Positions 1-9,449 of a DNA stretch of 34,010 bases are shown here, piece after piece. This stretch comes from Nitrogeniibacter sp050293885 (GTDB lineage: Bacteria > Pseudomonadota > Gammaproteobacteria > Burkholderiales > Rhodocyclaceae), in the NCBI GenBank assembly GCA_050293885.1, contig JBNKNO010000035.1:1-34010 (forward strand). The letters run 5' to 3'. The notes below the pieces were generated by a model. The model saw only the letters and a list, made by a program, of their open reading frames with translations. It did not search any database and had not been told where the DNA came from. The stretch's first letter is position 1; every line of letters starts with the position of its first letter. The position numbers were made by a program, and so were the translations under genes.

Positions 1-3000
1 GTCGGGCCGCACGACATGGTGGCCGCCTACGGTTTCTTTCAGCTCAAGGACGGACGGGTCATTTCTTCGTCCGCTCAGTGGATGCATGACCGCGCCTACA
101 CTTCGGACGGGCTGATCTACGCCAATACGCCGAGTACTTTACTGAACATGTGGGAGGTGTGGGCGACGGACCCCTGGGGCGGTTCGCAGGAGACCCTGTT
201 CGGCGCGCACTGGAACGGGAAGGCGATGCACTTCTTCGGCCAGTTGTCCGACGGCAGGCTGTGTACCACCGAGTACTACCGGGGCAATTACCAGAACGGC
301 GCCGGAAACATCTGGTGCTGGACGCCCAGCCAGGACTTCACGATCGAGGGGATTCCCGTCACCGAAGCGACGACCCCGGTCGCCAATGCCGCCAGCCAGC
401 GTGGTGCGTTGAACCCCCGCGATCTGGTCAATGCCACGCCCTGGGCCCGTTCCGACGATGACCAGAGTTATTTCGATGCGGTACGGCATCAGTACCAGGG
501 CCGTGTCCGGGATCCCGCAGGTCTGCCTGGCGGCGAACTGATGTTTTCCTGGTGCCGGGGAACATGCAACAACCAGGGCGGGTGGAAGCCGGATCTGATG
601 GATGCCTACATCACGTCGGGGCCGAATCAGAAGCAGCCGGTCCATATCGACAAGCCCATCGGTCAGCGTTACGGCATCTACAAGCTGCCTGCCGACAAGA
701 TTCCGTCGCGCGACTATGTGCGCGATCCGGTCATGTTGGTGGACGATCCGGACGTGATCGAATACGGCGCCATCTATGGGGGGGCATACGCCGATGTTTA
801 CGGTCAGCCGGCGCCGGCCACCGTCAAACAGCCCTTGTCAGACACCGGTCGATGTTACTTGCAGATCGCCTCGCAAAAGTCGGACACCACGAGTTACGAC
901 GTCCTGCATGGCAAGTACCGCTTCGCCTTCAATGACCACAGTCCCGTGCATGGCAAGGCGCTGCCGGGCGTGAACGACGCGGACGTGGCCTACATCCGTG
1001 TCAATGAAGTGTTGCCGAACACCCAGCGGCAGCGAAATTTTGCCGGGCGGGGCAATGTGCCGTGGACGGTGTGGGGGTTCCGGACGTCGGTGCTGGGTGA
1101 CGCCCCCGTTCAGCCAGATGGCTCCGCAAAAATTGCCATTCCCTGCGATACGCCGTTCGTCATCCAGGGGCTGAACACGCGCAAGGAGGTCATCAAGCGC
1201 GACATGACGCCTCAGTCGCTGAGGCCGGGTACCACGCTGACCTGTGGCGGATGTCATCTGCACAACGATGTGTCGAAGCAACCGGCGTTTGCTGGCAGCA
1301 TGGCGCATGGCGCCGCTGCATTCGATGCCACGGGCGAAGCCGTCCCACAACCCGAGTACCGGCAGGACATTGTGCCGATCATCGCGCGCCGATGCCGCAG
1401 TTGTCACTCGGGTGCCGCGCCCGCCGCCGGTATCGATTTTTCCAGCGTCGAGCACACGCGGCAGATGCTGCTTGAGGACTTCAAACAACAGTACAACCCG
1501 CGGCCACTGGACGTGGACCCGCCACGCAAGGTGTATCGGCTCGACCGCCCCATGATCTCCTGGCTGATCGACGGTTCATTCAGCGGCCGCTCGCCGTTCT
1601 ACTGGTATTTCGTCGGCGAACGGCGGGACTATGCAGGCAATACAACTTGGCGGGCCGATTTCGACTTCAACCAGCAGCATCCAAACGTCAATGCCACGGC
1701 CAATGAAATCGCGACCGTCAGGCAATGGATCGACACGGGCGCGCTGTATTTGCCCGACGGCGCAAGCGACGCACCTGCATCGCCGACGCCGTCCCCCCCG
1801 CCGATCAATACCACACGGACAACGCCAAACGGCGCCGTCTCACCGTCGCCAACACCAACACCAACACAAGCGCCCATGCCGCCGAATGCCCCTGGTTCGG
1901 TTGGCAACACGCCGAGTGCGGCGGATGGCGCCGGTATCGTGATGCCGTCACTACCGCAGGTGACCGGGGGCGGCTGGGCGATGTTTGTCGGTCGGTTCGA
2001 CCATGCCGCGCAGCACGGGATGGACAGCCATGACCGTGATTTCCCTTGGGCCTACAGTCGCACCAATCCAATGCCTGGAAAGATGCGGATGTACGTGCAT
2101 ACCCATGGATCGAGTGCGGGGCGTTCGGCAGGTATGTTCGCGGACAGGCACGCGTTTTCGCCCCCCAATCGACGCGCCGGCTCGATTGAATTGCGCACAC
2201 AGGACGCCGAGGCGCTGAATGGGGACTGGCGCCAATGGTGGGCTTACGGCAAGGACGGTAAGGCGTATCCTTCGCGGCGAATCGCCGCGGCCTTGGAGTT
2301 CCTCGCGCGCAGATACCCGCAAATCGATTTCGATACGCAGGGGATGGTGTTCAAGGGCGGGTCGATGGGCGGTGGTGGTGCCTTGTTTCAGGCCACACTA
2401 CTGCCGGAGCGCTGGCGCACCCGAATCGGGTACATCACGATCGGTGTTGGCGGTGTCTTGCCGAGAATGACGCCGGGAAAATATCTCCCGAATTGGCCGG
2501 CGGATTCGGGTTCCGGAAAAGCGCTGTGGGACGCCGTCGATTTTTCGCTGCAAGCCAGGAAAGACCCGATTGTTCGTGGATTGCACATTCGCCATCGTTT
2601 CTCCTCGAACGATCCGACCTTCATGGCGAACGGACAGAACTCGCAGCTGGTGTTCGTCAACATTTGCGAGGAGGAAAAGATCAGTTGCGCGGCTTCCTGG
2701 ATCAGAAATGGGCATGGTGTGGGTGAACCCGGGGTGGCGCCGATGATTACCGAGTTTTTCGATGATCCGGCACAGGATGTCCGTCTCGATCGGGTGCATC
2801 CTGCGCTCACCCACTCCAGCGCAAACTATCCGGCGACGGCCGATGAGCGGCTCGATACGGGTCGATATCCGCGCGGACACTACAACCTGGGTATTTCCTG
2901 GGATGCGGCAAATACCCTCGATACGGCGAACGAGCTGGTGATTCCCCTACGCTATCGCGCGCACAAGAATATCGGTGGTGGAATTCCGGATCAGCCAGAC

Positions 3001-3192
3001 AGGATCACGGTCGACGTGACACCTCGACGGGCGAGGCACTTTCGGCTGGTCGATGGCGAGCTTTTGCGCTGGCGCTGGGACGACGGCGCCATTGAAGGCA
3101 GCGCACTGGTGGTTGGCGATACGGTCACGGCCACCCATATTCCGCTTGTGTCGGGCGACGTTTTTCGCCGGCTGCGTTTTTTTCGCGACTGA
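1..3192 (+). CDS. Di-haem cytochrome c / alpha-beta-hydrolase fusion protein (5' end missing)
   Basis: The reading frame is already open at base 1, and the first in-frame ATG (16) has no ribosome binding site, so the gene very probably starts upstream of the window. Numbering from that ATG, two CxxCH haem c motifs lie at Cys410-His414 (CGGCH) and Cys460-His464 (CRSCH). The segment just before the first motif (about 360-410) resembles the middle region of hydrazine synthase alpha-like proteins. A proline/threonine-rich linker spans about 590-640. The C-terminal part carries a nucleophile elbow around Ser783 (GGSMGG) and a His in GHGVGEPG (His900), as in esterase/PHB-depolymerase-type hydrolases. 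Haem attachment implies export to the periplasm; the signal peptide would lie upstream. The enzymatic role is unknown. The hydrazine-synthase resemblance is a fold-level guess and not evidence for anammox metabolism. Confidence 0.7.
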   Translation, partial: VGPHDMVAAYGFFQLKDGRVISSSAQWMHDRAYTSDGLIYANTPSTLLNMWEVWATDPWGGSQETLFGAHWNGKAMHFFGQLSDGRLCTTEYYRGNYQNGAGNIWCWTPSQDFTIEGIPVTEATTPVANAASQRGALNPRDLVNATPWARSDDDQSYFDAVRHQYQGRVRDPAGLPGGELMFSWCRGTCNNQGGWKPDLMDAYITSGPNQKQPVHIDKPIGQRYGIYKLPADKIPSRDYVRDPVMLVDDPDVIEYGAIYGGAYADVYGQPAPATVKQPLSDTGRCYLQIASQKSDTTSYDVLHGKYRFAFNDHSPVHGKALPGVNDADVAYIRVNEVLPNTQRQRNFAGRGNVPWTVWGFRTSVLGDAPVQPDGSAKIAIPCDTPFVIQGLNTRKEVIKRDMTPQSLRPGTTLTCGGCHLHNDVSKQPAFAGSMAHGAAAFDATGEAVPQPEYRQDIVPIIARRCRSCHSGAAPAAGIDFSSVEHTRQMLLEDFKQQYNPRPLDVDPPRKVYRLDRPMISWLIDGSFSGRSPFYWYFVGERRDYAGNTTWRADFDFNQQHPNVNATANEIATVRQWIDTGALYLPDGASDAPASPTPSPPPINTTRTTPNGAVSPSPTPTPTQAPMPPNAPGSVGNTPSAADGAGIVMPSLPQVTGGGWAMFVGRFDHAAQHGMDSHDRDFPWAYSRTNPMPGKMRMYVHTHGSSAGRSAGMFADRHAFSPPNRRAGSIELRTQDAEALNGDWRQWWAYGKDGKAYPSRRIAAALEFLARRYPQIDFDTQGMVFKGGSMGGGGALFQATLLPERWRTRIGYITIGVGGVLPRMTPGKYLPNWPADSGSGKALWDAVDFSLQARKDPIVRGLHIRHRFSSNDPTFMANGQNSQLVFVNICEEEKISCAASWIRNGHGVGEPGVAPMITEFFDDPAQDVRLDRVHPALTHSSANYPATADERLDTGRYPRGHYNLGISWDAANTLDTANELVIPLRYRAHKNIGGGIPDQPDRITVDVTPRRARHFRLVDGELLRWRWDDGAIEGSALVVGDTVTATHIPLVSGDVFRRLRFFRD

Positions 3193-3230
3193 GCATCGCA
3201 TTGCGCGTGGCGAGTGAATCGCGACGAGCC

Positions 3231-3270
3231 ATGGTCGGTGCGACGGGAGATCCCAGCCACGGCCGACCAT
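3231..3270. other. Hairpin in the convergent intergenic region
   Basis: An 8-bp perfect inverted repeat, ATGGTCGG (3231-3238) with CCGACCAT (3263-3270), encloses a second small hairpin (GGGA-GA-TCCC, 3245-3254). It lies between two convergent genes, where a bidirectional transcription stop would be expected. No T tract follows on either strand, so it is not a canonical intrinsic terminator. Confidence 0.4.
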
Positions 3271-3286
3271 TGTCGTTGCTCGGGTC

Positions 3287-4174
3287 TTACCCCTTGAGTG
3301 CCGCCAACAGCCCGTCGCGGGCTTCGCGGGCGGATTCCCTGAGTTCTTCCAGCTGCTCGGGATCGACTTCGCGCGTGGCCGCCTGTAGCAGCGAGCTGCG
3401 CATTTCCGGGCTGAACTGCATGAACGGGTTGGGGGTTTCGGCGCACAGGCAGGCGATGAAGTAGATGTCGCGCAACTGCTTGGGTGGCCAGCTACCGCCA
3501 TAGGGATCACGGTCGTCGAACACGCTGCCGACGATGTCGGGGACGTCCAGCGCGTTGATCAGTGCTCGGGCAACCGGTTCGTGCCACAGCGACACGAATT
3601 CGCCGAAGCGGTTCATGTCCTTTTCCAGTGCGGGATGTGCGGTCGCGCGGGCGAGCAGGTAGAACTGACCGATGCTGCTGAGCATGCCGGCGAACAGGGC
3701 GGTGTCCGCGTTGCCGAAACGCAAATGTTTTGCGATGCCCCAGGACCAGGCCGCGACATCGATGGTGTGCATCCACAGCCCGGAGGCGACCAGCCGGGCA
3801 TCGGCGCTGCGGGTTTCTGCGGCGAGTTGTTCGGTGGCAACGGCAAAGGCGAGCGAACGCACGTTGACGAGGCCGACGCGTTGCACCGCTTCGAGAATGG
3901 AAGCGATTTCCTTGCCATAGGGGTTGAGCGCGACGGAGTTGGCCAGGCGGATGATGCGGGCACTGAGCAAGGCGTCCGGTCGAATGACGCTGACCACGTC
4001 GTCAGTGGAGCTGTGTTCGTCGTCACAGACACGTTTGATGCGAATGGTCAGATCGAGAAAGGTCGGGAAGGTCAGCTGCCGGGTGGCCAGATCGTGTTCG
4101 ATGGTGCGCGAAAATGCTTCAAGCGCCTCCTCGAACGGATCTTCATTGTGGATTTCGAGTGAAGTTGATGACAT
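3287..4174 (-). CDS. HDOD domain signalling protein
   Basis: This 295-residue cytoplasmic protein has the features of the HDOD family, a degenerate relative of HD phosphohydrolases used in bacterial signalling. Near the centre it has the helical block typical of the family (PDALLSARIIRLANS, then ILEAVQRVGLVNVRSLAF), followed by ALFAGMLSSIGQFYLL, where true HD enzymes carry their metal-binding HD pair. I chose the start at 4174 because GGAGG lies 5 bases before the ATG. A longer reading to 4327 adds only an Arg/Ser/Thr-rich stretch with no binding site. It lies 104 bp downstream of spoVR on the same strand and may be read from the prkA-yeaH-spoVR transcript. Its molecular role is unknown; HDOD proteins often act as adaptors in stress or motility signalling. 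Confidence 0.85.
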   Translation of the reverse strand: MSSTSLEIHNEDPFEEALEAFSRTIEHDLATRQLTFPTFLDLTIRIKRVCDDEHSSTDDVVSVIRPDALLSARIIRLANSVALNPYGKEIASILEAVQRVGLVNVRSLAFAVATEQLAAETRSADARLVASGLWMHTIDVAAWSWGIAKHLRFGNADTALFAGMLSSIGQFYLLARATAHPALEKDMNRFGEFVSLWHEPVARALINALDVPDIVGSVFDDRDPYGGSWPPKQLRDIYFIACLCAETPNPFMQFSPEMRSSLLQAATREVDPEQLEELRESAREARDGLLAALKG

Positions 4175-4278
4175 GCCGCCTCCGTAGCGCAGCCGGCCCG
4201 ACATTGTTGGGGGACCGGACTCGGGTTTCGTTTCTTCCCTGTTTACGGACGTAGACGCACGGGCTTGAGGTGCGGGTT

Positions 4279-5823
4279 TCAGGCTGTTGCGTCTGTTTCG
4301 TTGGGATGGCGTTTTTCGCGACGGCACTCGTAGGTGAGTGTCGTCGATCCGTCTGGCTGGACCGTTTCAAGGCGCACGGTGAAACCCCACAGACGAGCCA
4401 GGTGTTTCATCACTTCTTCACCGGATTCAGCCAGCGGACGGCGGTTGTAGGGCTGGTAGCGCAGTGTGAGCGATCGGTCGCCGCGAAAATCCACGTTCCA
4501 CACCTGGATGTTCGGCTCGCGACAGCCGAGGTTGTACTGGTTCGACAGCCGCTCGCGCAAGGTGCGGAAGCCGCGCTCTTCGTGGATGGCGGAGACGGCG
4601 AGCTTTTCCTTGCTGTCGTCGTCGACCACCGCAAAGAACTTGAATTCGCGCATGAGCTTGGGTGAGAGAAACTGGGCAATGAAACTCTCGTCCTTGAAGT
4701 TGCGCATGGCGAAGTCGAAAGTCTCCTGCCAATCGCTGCCGGCGATGTCGGGGAACCAGTCGCGGTCTTCGTCGGTGGGGTGCTCGCAGATGCGCCGGAT
4801 GTCCTGCCACATGGCAAAACCGAGCGCGTAGGGATTGACGCCGTTGTACCAGGGGTCGTTGTAGTTGGGCTGGTACATCACGCTGGAGTGGCTGTGCAGG
4901 AACTCCATCATGAAGCTGTCGGCCAGCAGCCCTTCGTCGTACAGGGTGTTGAGCAGCGTGTAGTGCCAATAGCTGGCCCAGCCCTCGTTCATGACCTGAG
5001 TCTGCCGCTGCGGGAAGAAATATTGGGCGATCTTGCGCACGATGCGCACGATCTCCCGTTGCCAGGGTTCGAGCAACGGGGCGTGCTTTTCGATGAAATA
5101 GAGCAGGTTTTCCTGCGGTTCGGGCGGAAAGCGCGGGCGTTCCTGCGGGGCCTCGTTCGATGCCTGGTCGGGCAGCGTGCGCCACAATTCATTGACCTGG
5201 CTTTGCAGGTAGGCCTCACGTTCTTCCTGGCGCTCGCGTTCCTTGGCCATCGACAGCTTGGGCGGGCGCTTGTAGCGGTCGACGCCCAGGTTCATGAGCG
5301 CGTGGCACGAGTCGAGCAGCTCCTCGACGGCCTCCACGCCATGGCGCTCTTCGCACTGGGCGATGTAGTTGCGCGCGAAGATGAGGTAGTCGACTATCGC
5401 ATCCGGGCTGGTCCAGGTGCGGAACAGGTAGTTGCCCTTGAAGAAGGCGTTGTGCCCGTACGCGGCGTGGGCGATCACCAGCGCCTGCATGGTGAGCGTG
5501 TTCTCTTCCATGAGGTAGGCGATGCACGGATCGGAGTTGATGACGATCTCGTAGGCCAGCCCCATCTGGCCGCGTTTGTATTGGCGCTCGGTGGCGAGGA
5601 ACTGCTTGCCGAAGGTCCAGTGATGGTAGTTGACCGGCATGCCGACCGAGGCATAGGCGTCCATCATCTGTTCCGAGGTGATCATCTCGATCTGCACCGG
5701 ATAGGTGTCGAGCTTGTAGTCCGCCGCCACCCGTGCGATTTCCTCGTGGTAGGCGTCGATCGCCTCGAAGCTCCACTCGGCGCCGGAAGGCAGTTGCTTG
5801 CGTTCGAGAATGATGTCACTCAT
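4279..5823 (-). CDS. SpoVR family protein (YcgB-like)
   Basis: This 514-residue protein is a full-length member of the SpoVR/YcgB family, recognised from blocks such as YPVQIEMITSEQMMDAYAS, GMPVNYHHWTFGKQF, NEGWASYWHYTLLNTLYDEG and NPYALGFAMWQDIRRI. The family was named for a Bacillus spore-cortex gene but is widespread in non-sporulating proteobacteria, where it accompanies prkA and yeaH. The biochemical activity is unknown. The start at 5823 lies 10 bp after the yeaH stop codon, so the two are almost certainly co-transcribed. The family assignment is firm. A stress or stationary-phase role is inferred from partner genes. Confidence 0.93.
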   Translation of the reverse strand: MSDIILERKQLPSGAEWSFEAIDAYHEEIARVAADYKLDTYPVQIEMITSEQMMDAYASVGMPVNYHHWTFGKQFLATERQYKRGQMGLAYEIVINSDPCIAYLMEENTLTMQALVIAHAAYGHNAFFKGNYLFRTWTSPDAIVDYLIFARNYIAQCEERHGVEAVEELLDSCHALMNLGVDRYKRPPKLSMAKERERQEEREAYLQSQVNELWRTLPDQASNEAPQERPRFPPEPQENLLYFIEKHAPLLEPWQREIVRIVRKIAQYFFPQRQTQVMNEGWASYWHYTLLNTLYDEGLLADSFMMEFLHSHSSVMYQPNYNDPWYNGVNPYALGFAMWQDIRRICEHPTDEDRDWFPDIAGSDWQETFDFAMRNFKDESFIAQFLSPKLMREFKFFAVVDDDSKEKLAVSAIHEERGFRTLRERLSNQYNLGCREPNIQVWNVDFRGDRSLTLRYQPYNRRPLAESGEEVMKHLARLWGFTVRLETVQPDGSTTLTYECRREKRHPNETDATA

Positions 5824-5833
5824 TGAATGCCCC

Positions 5834-7096
5834 TCATGCCGACTCCTTCTTGAACAGCTCGCGGAACACGGGGTAGATGTCTTCGAGCGATTCAATGCGT
5901 TGCATGGCGAAGTTGGGATGTTCGGCCGATAGCCCCTCGTATTGTCGCCACAGGTTTTGCGCTTCGCCGGTGGTGATTTCGATGTAGGCAAAGTAGCGGC
6001 AAAGGTTGAGCAGCTCCTGGTCGAGAATCTCGTAACAGAGCGGCGAATCGTTGTCCCAGTTGTCGCCGTCCGAGGCCTGGGCGCCGTAGATGTTCCAGTG
6101 ACTCGGGCTGTAGCGTTCGTTGATGATGTCGGCCATCATGCGCAGCGCGCTGGACACCACCGTGCCGCCCGATTCTCGCGAGTAGAAGAAGTCCTGTTCG
6201 TCCACTTCCTTGGCGATGGTGTGGTGGCGAATGAAGACCACCTCGATGTGCTCGTAGTTTCGCTTCAGGAACAGGTAGAGCAGCATGAAGAAGCGTTTGG
6301 CGGTGGACTTCTTGTATTCATCCATCGAACCGGAAACGTCCATGACGCAGAACATCACTGCCTGGGTGACCGGTTGCGGTTCGCGAACGCGGTTGTTGTA
6401 GCGCAGATCGAATCGGTCGATGAAGGGGATGGCCTCCATGCGCACGAACAGCGCGCTGCGTTCTTCGCGCAGCGCCTTGATGCGCTCGGCATTGGCCGGC
6501 TCGTTCTTGAGCAATTCCTCCAGCTCTTCGTCGATGGCCCTGATGCGCTTCGACAAGGGGCCGCCCAACGCGATGCGCCGGCCGAGGGCGCCGCGCAGCG
6601 AACGCACCACGTTGATGTTGGTCGGGACGCCGTCCGAGGTGAAGCCGGCCCGGCGGGACTTGAATTCGGTGATCTTGGCGAGCTGGGTGCGCACCAGATT
6701 GGGGAGGGCCAAATCCTCGAAGAAGATATCGAGAAACTCCTCGCGCGAGAGCTGAAAGACAAACTCGTCTTCGCCCTCGCCATCTTTCGACGCCTGACTT
6801 CCCCCTTGTCCTTCGCCGCCCAGTGGGCGCTCGATGGCATCGCCCGAGGCGAAACGGTCATTGCCGGTGAACACTTGTTCCCAGATGCCTTCGCGCCCCT
6901 GGTGGAAGGACGGTTCGGACAAGTCCTTGGCGGGAATCGAGATCTCCTCGCCGCTGTCGAGATCGCGGATGGAGCGGCCCTCGATCGCATCCGAGACCGC
7001 ACGACGAATCTGCCCCTTGAAGCGGCGCATGAAACGCTGACGGTTTACCGTGCTCTTCTTCTTGCTGTCAAAACGTCGGTCAACGATCCGGACCAT
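5834..7096 (-). CDS. yeaH: YeaH/YhbH family (DUF444) VWA-like protein
   Basis: This 420-residue protein is the middle member of the prkA-yeaH-spoVR cluster. Its N terminus (MVRIVDRRFDSKKKSTVNRQ) and its central DVSGSM motif (Asp253 onward) are hallmarks of DUF444. The DxSxS motif resembles the metal-ion-dependent adhesion site of von Willebrand factor A domains, which suggests a protein-binding role. The start at 7096 has a good binding site (GGAGCAGGA) just upstream; a longer frame to 7144 has none. E. coli yeaG-yeaH is induced by nitrogen starvation and other stresses, and YeaH is thought to act with the PrkA kinase. That partnership is family knowledge, and the adjacency here agrees with it. 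Confidence 0.93.
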   Translation of the reverse strand: MVRIVDRRFDSKKKSTVNRQRFMRRFKGQIRRAVSDAIEGRSIRDLDSGEEISIPAKDLSEPSFHQGREGIWEQVFTGNDRFASGDAIERPLGGEGQGGSQASKDGEGEDEFVFQLSREEFLDIFFEDLALPNLVRTQLAKITEFKSRRAGFTSDGVPTNINVVRSLRGALGRRIALGGPLSKRIRAIDEELEELLKNEPANAERIKALREERSALFVRMEAIPFIDRFDLRYNNRVREPQPVTQAVMFCVMDVSGSMDEYKKSTAKRFFMLLYLFLKRNYEHIEVVFIRHHTIAKEVDEQDFFYSRESGGTVVSSALRMMADIINERYSPSHWNIYGAQASDGDNWDNDSPLCYEILDQELLNLCRYFAYIEITTGEAQNLWRQYEGLSAEHPNFAMQRIESLEDIYPVFRELFKKESA

Positions 7097-7173
7097 CGTC
7101 CTGCTCCCTGGCGTGTTGTCTGGCCGGGGGGTGTCCGAAGACACGCCCCGGGGTGCAACCTACGACGCGCAAT

Positions 7174-9096
7174 TTACGATGATTTGCGGACGCGCAGATA
7201 CCACTCGCATAGCAAGCGAACCTGCTTTTCGGTGTATCCCTTGTCGATCATGCGATTGACGAAATCCTGGTGCTTGCGTTGTTCGTCGGCACTGGATTTG
7301 GTGTTGAAGCTGATGACCGGCAGCAGATCCTCGGTGTTCGAGAACATCTTCTTCTCGATCACGGCGCGCAGCTTCTCGTAGCTCGTCCAGCTCGGGTTCT
7401 TGCCACCGTGCTGGGCGCGGGCGCGCAGCACGAAGTTGACCACCTCGTTGCGGAAGTCCTTCGGGTTGCTGATGCCGGCCGGCTTTTCGATCTTCTCGAG
7501 TTCATCGTTGAGCGAATTGCGATCGAGAATCTCGCCGGTGTTCGGATCGCGGAACTCCTGATCCTGAATCCAGAAGTCCGCGTAGGTCACGTAGCGGTCG
7601 AAGATGTTCTGGCCGTACTCGGAGTAGCTCTCCAGATACGCCGTCTGGATCTCCTTGCCGATGAACTCGGCATAGTGCGGCGACAGGTATTCCTTGATGA
7701 ACGCGCGGTAGCGGTTCTCGGTCTCGGGTGGGTACTGTTCCTGTTCGATCTGCTGTTCGAGCACGTACATGAGGTGCACCGGGTTGGCGGCGACCTCGCG
7801 ATGGTCGAAGTTGAACACCCGTGAGAGCACCTTGAAGGCGAAACGGGTGGACAGGCCATTCATGCCCTCATCGACGCCAGCATAATCGCGATATTCCTGG
7901 TAAGACTTGGCCTTCGGGTCGGTGTCTTTCAGGTTCTCGCCATCGTAGATGCGCATTTTCGAGAACACGCTCGAATTTTCCGGTTCCTTGAGGCGCGACA
8001 GCACCGCGAACTGCGCCATCATGCGCAGCGTGTCGGGCGCGCACGGCGCCTCGGCCAGCGAGCTTTCTCGCAGCAGCTTGTCGTAGATGCGGATTTCGTC
8101 GGACACGCGCAGGCAGTAGGGCACCTTGACCGTGTAGATCCGGTCGAGGAAAGCCTCGTTGTTCTTGTTGTTCTTGAATGCCGCCCATTCCGACTCGTTC
8201 GAGTGCGCCATGATGACGCCATCGAACGGAATCGCGCCAAAGCCCTCGGTGCCCTTGTAGTTGCCTTCCTGCGTGGCGGTCAGCAAGGGGTGCAATACCT
8301 TGATGGGCGCCTTGAACATCTCGACGAACTCGAGCATGCCGCGGTTCGCCAGGCACAGACCGCCCGAGTAGCTGTAAGCGTCCGGGTCGTCCTGCGAATG
8401 GGCTTCGAGCTTGCGGATATCCACCTTGCCGACCAGCGAGGAGATGTCCTGATTGTTCTCGTCACCCGGTTCGGTCTTGGCGACGGCGATTTGTCGCAAA
8501 ACCGACGGGCGCAATTTGACGACGCGGAATTTTGTGATGTCACCGCCAAATTCGTGCAGGCGCTTGACCGCCCACGGACTCATGATCGAAGTCAGGTAGC
8601 GAGCGGGAATGCCGAAATCATCTTCGAGCAACTTGCCGTCTTCTTCCGGATTGAACAGCCCCAGTGGCGACTCGTTGACCGGTGAATCCTTGATCGCATA
8701 GAACGGCACATGCTCCATGAGGTGCTTGAGTTTCTCCGCCAACGAGCTCTTGCCGCCACCGACCGGACCCAGCAGGTACAGAATCTGCTTCTTCTCTTCC
8801 AGACCTTGGGCGGCGTGTTTGAAGTACGACACGATGTTCTCGATCGCCTCTTCCATCCCGTAAAACTCGCGGAATGCCGGATAGCGTTTGAGTACCTTGT
8901 TGGAAAAGAGGCGCGATAGCCGAGGGTCGTCGCGGGTGTCGACCAGTTCCGGTTCACCGATAGCCATCAGCATGCGTTCTGACGAAGTGGCATAGGCACT
9001 CGGATCCGACCGGCACAGTTCGAGATATTCCTGGAGCGACATCTCCTCTTCGCGTGTCGCTTCGAAGCGTGCTTGGTAGGCATTAAAGATGGTCAT
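7174..9096 (-). CDS. prkA: PrkA family serine protein kinase (YeaG-like)
   Basis: At 640 residues this matches the usual length of PrkA/YeaG (about 640). An AAA-like P-loop, GPVGGGKS, lies at residues 110-117, followed by PFYAIKDSPVNESPLGLF, which is typical of the family. The C-terminal part carries the PrkA domain described as distantly related to eukaryotic kinases. The start at 9096 has AGGAG 8 bases upstream. The frame continues to 9177, but that extension has no binding site and is absent from known homologues. It is the first gene of a minus-strand operon with yeaH (77 bp downstream) and spoVR. Relatives respond to starvation and general stress; a specific regulator cannot be read from the 353-bp upstream region. 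Confidence 0.95.
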   Translation of the reverse strand: MTIFNAYQARFEATREEEMSLQEYLELCRSDPSAYATSSERMLMAIGEPELVDTRDDPRLSRLFSNKVLKRYPAFREFYGMEEAIENIVSYFKHAAQGLEEKKQILYLLGPVGGGKSSLAEKLKHLMEHVPFYAIKDSPVNESPLGLFNPEEDGKLLEDDFGIPARYLTSIMSPWAVKRLHEFGGDITKFRVVKLRPSVLRQIAVAKTEPGDENNQDISSLVGKVDIRKLEAHSQDDPDAYSYSGGLCLANRGMLEFVEMFKAPIKVLHPLLTATQEGNYKGTEGFGAIPFDGVIMAHSNESEWAAFKNNKNNEAFLDRIYTVKVPYCLRVSDEIRIYDKLLRESSLAEAPCAPDTLRMMAQFAVLSRLKEPENSSVFSKMRIYDGENLKDTDPKAKSYQEYRDYAGVDEGMNGLSTRFAFKVLSRVFNFDHREVAANPVHLMYVLEQQIEQEQYPPETENRYRAFIKEYLSPHYAEFIGKEIQTAYLESYSEYGQNIFDRYVTYADFWIQDQEFRDPNTGEILDRNSLNDELEKIEKPAGISNPKDFRNEVVNFVLRARAQHGGKNPSWTSYEKLRAVIEKKMFSNTEDLLPVISFNTKSSADEQRKHQDFVNRMIDKGYTEKQVRLLCEWYLRVRKSS

Positions 9097-9259
9097 GACT
9101 CGTCTCCTGGGAAATGCAGTAGCTGTCTCGATGACGAACGGGATGGCTGTAGCTGGGCAGACAGGTAAAGCATACAACGGTGTCTCTTGTGAATGCTTGA
9201 CGCCATTTACGTTCGCAAAATATGAGCTACGGTCAGAAGTAGGAGGAAAGAAGTGTTGT

Positions 9260-9299
9260 CCGGGTTCCCGGTGAATACGCCTTTTTTTGGGGGTATTCA
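9260..9299. other. Tandem dyads between prkA and tig
   Basis: The 353-bp gap 9097-9449 has no gene. It carries two adjacent inverted repeats: CCGGG-TT-CCCGG (9260-9271) and TGAATAC (9272-9278) with GTATTCA (9293-9299) around a T7 tract. Neither has a following T run, so they look more like operator or structural elements than terminators. They lie about 165 bp upstream of prkA and 60 bp upstream of the likely tig promoter. Function is unknown. Confidence 0.45.
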
Positions 9300-9358
9300 G
9301 CGGTGCGCGTTGTCCGTATCGAGATGATCAACAGCGCACGGAAGGGAAGGGGCGCCTG

Positions 9359-9367
9359 TGATAAGAT
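9359..9367 (+). promoter_or_regulatory. Possible extended -10 promoter of the tig operon
   Basis: TG-A-TAAGAT fits an extended -10 element, with no recognisable -35. It would start a transcript near 9374 with a 5' leader of about 75 bases before the tig ATG. Short promoter matches like this are weak evidence on their own. Confidence 0.35.
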
Positions 9368-9449
9368 TCGCGTTTGTCTTCGTTCAACGTGAACGCTGCC
9401 TGACGCCGTGTGCGTCTGGGCCAGCGGGTATTATTTTTCGGGAATTTTC

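Noticed and set aside
1..3192. A true hydrazine synthase subunit (anammox)
   Set aside because: Only a limited region and the haem motifs resemble it. The rest of the chain is a hydrolase-like domain, and no other anammox gene is nearby.
4175..4327. An N-terminal extension of the HDOD gene
   Set aside because: The added residues are low complexity and overlap the spoVR 3' end. A good ribosome binding site precedes the ATG at 4174.
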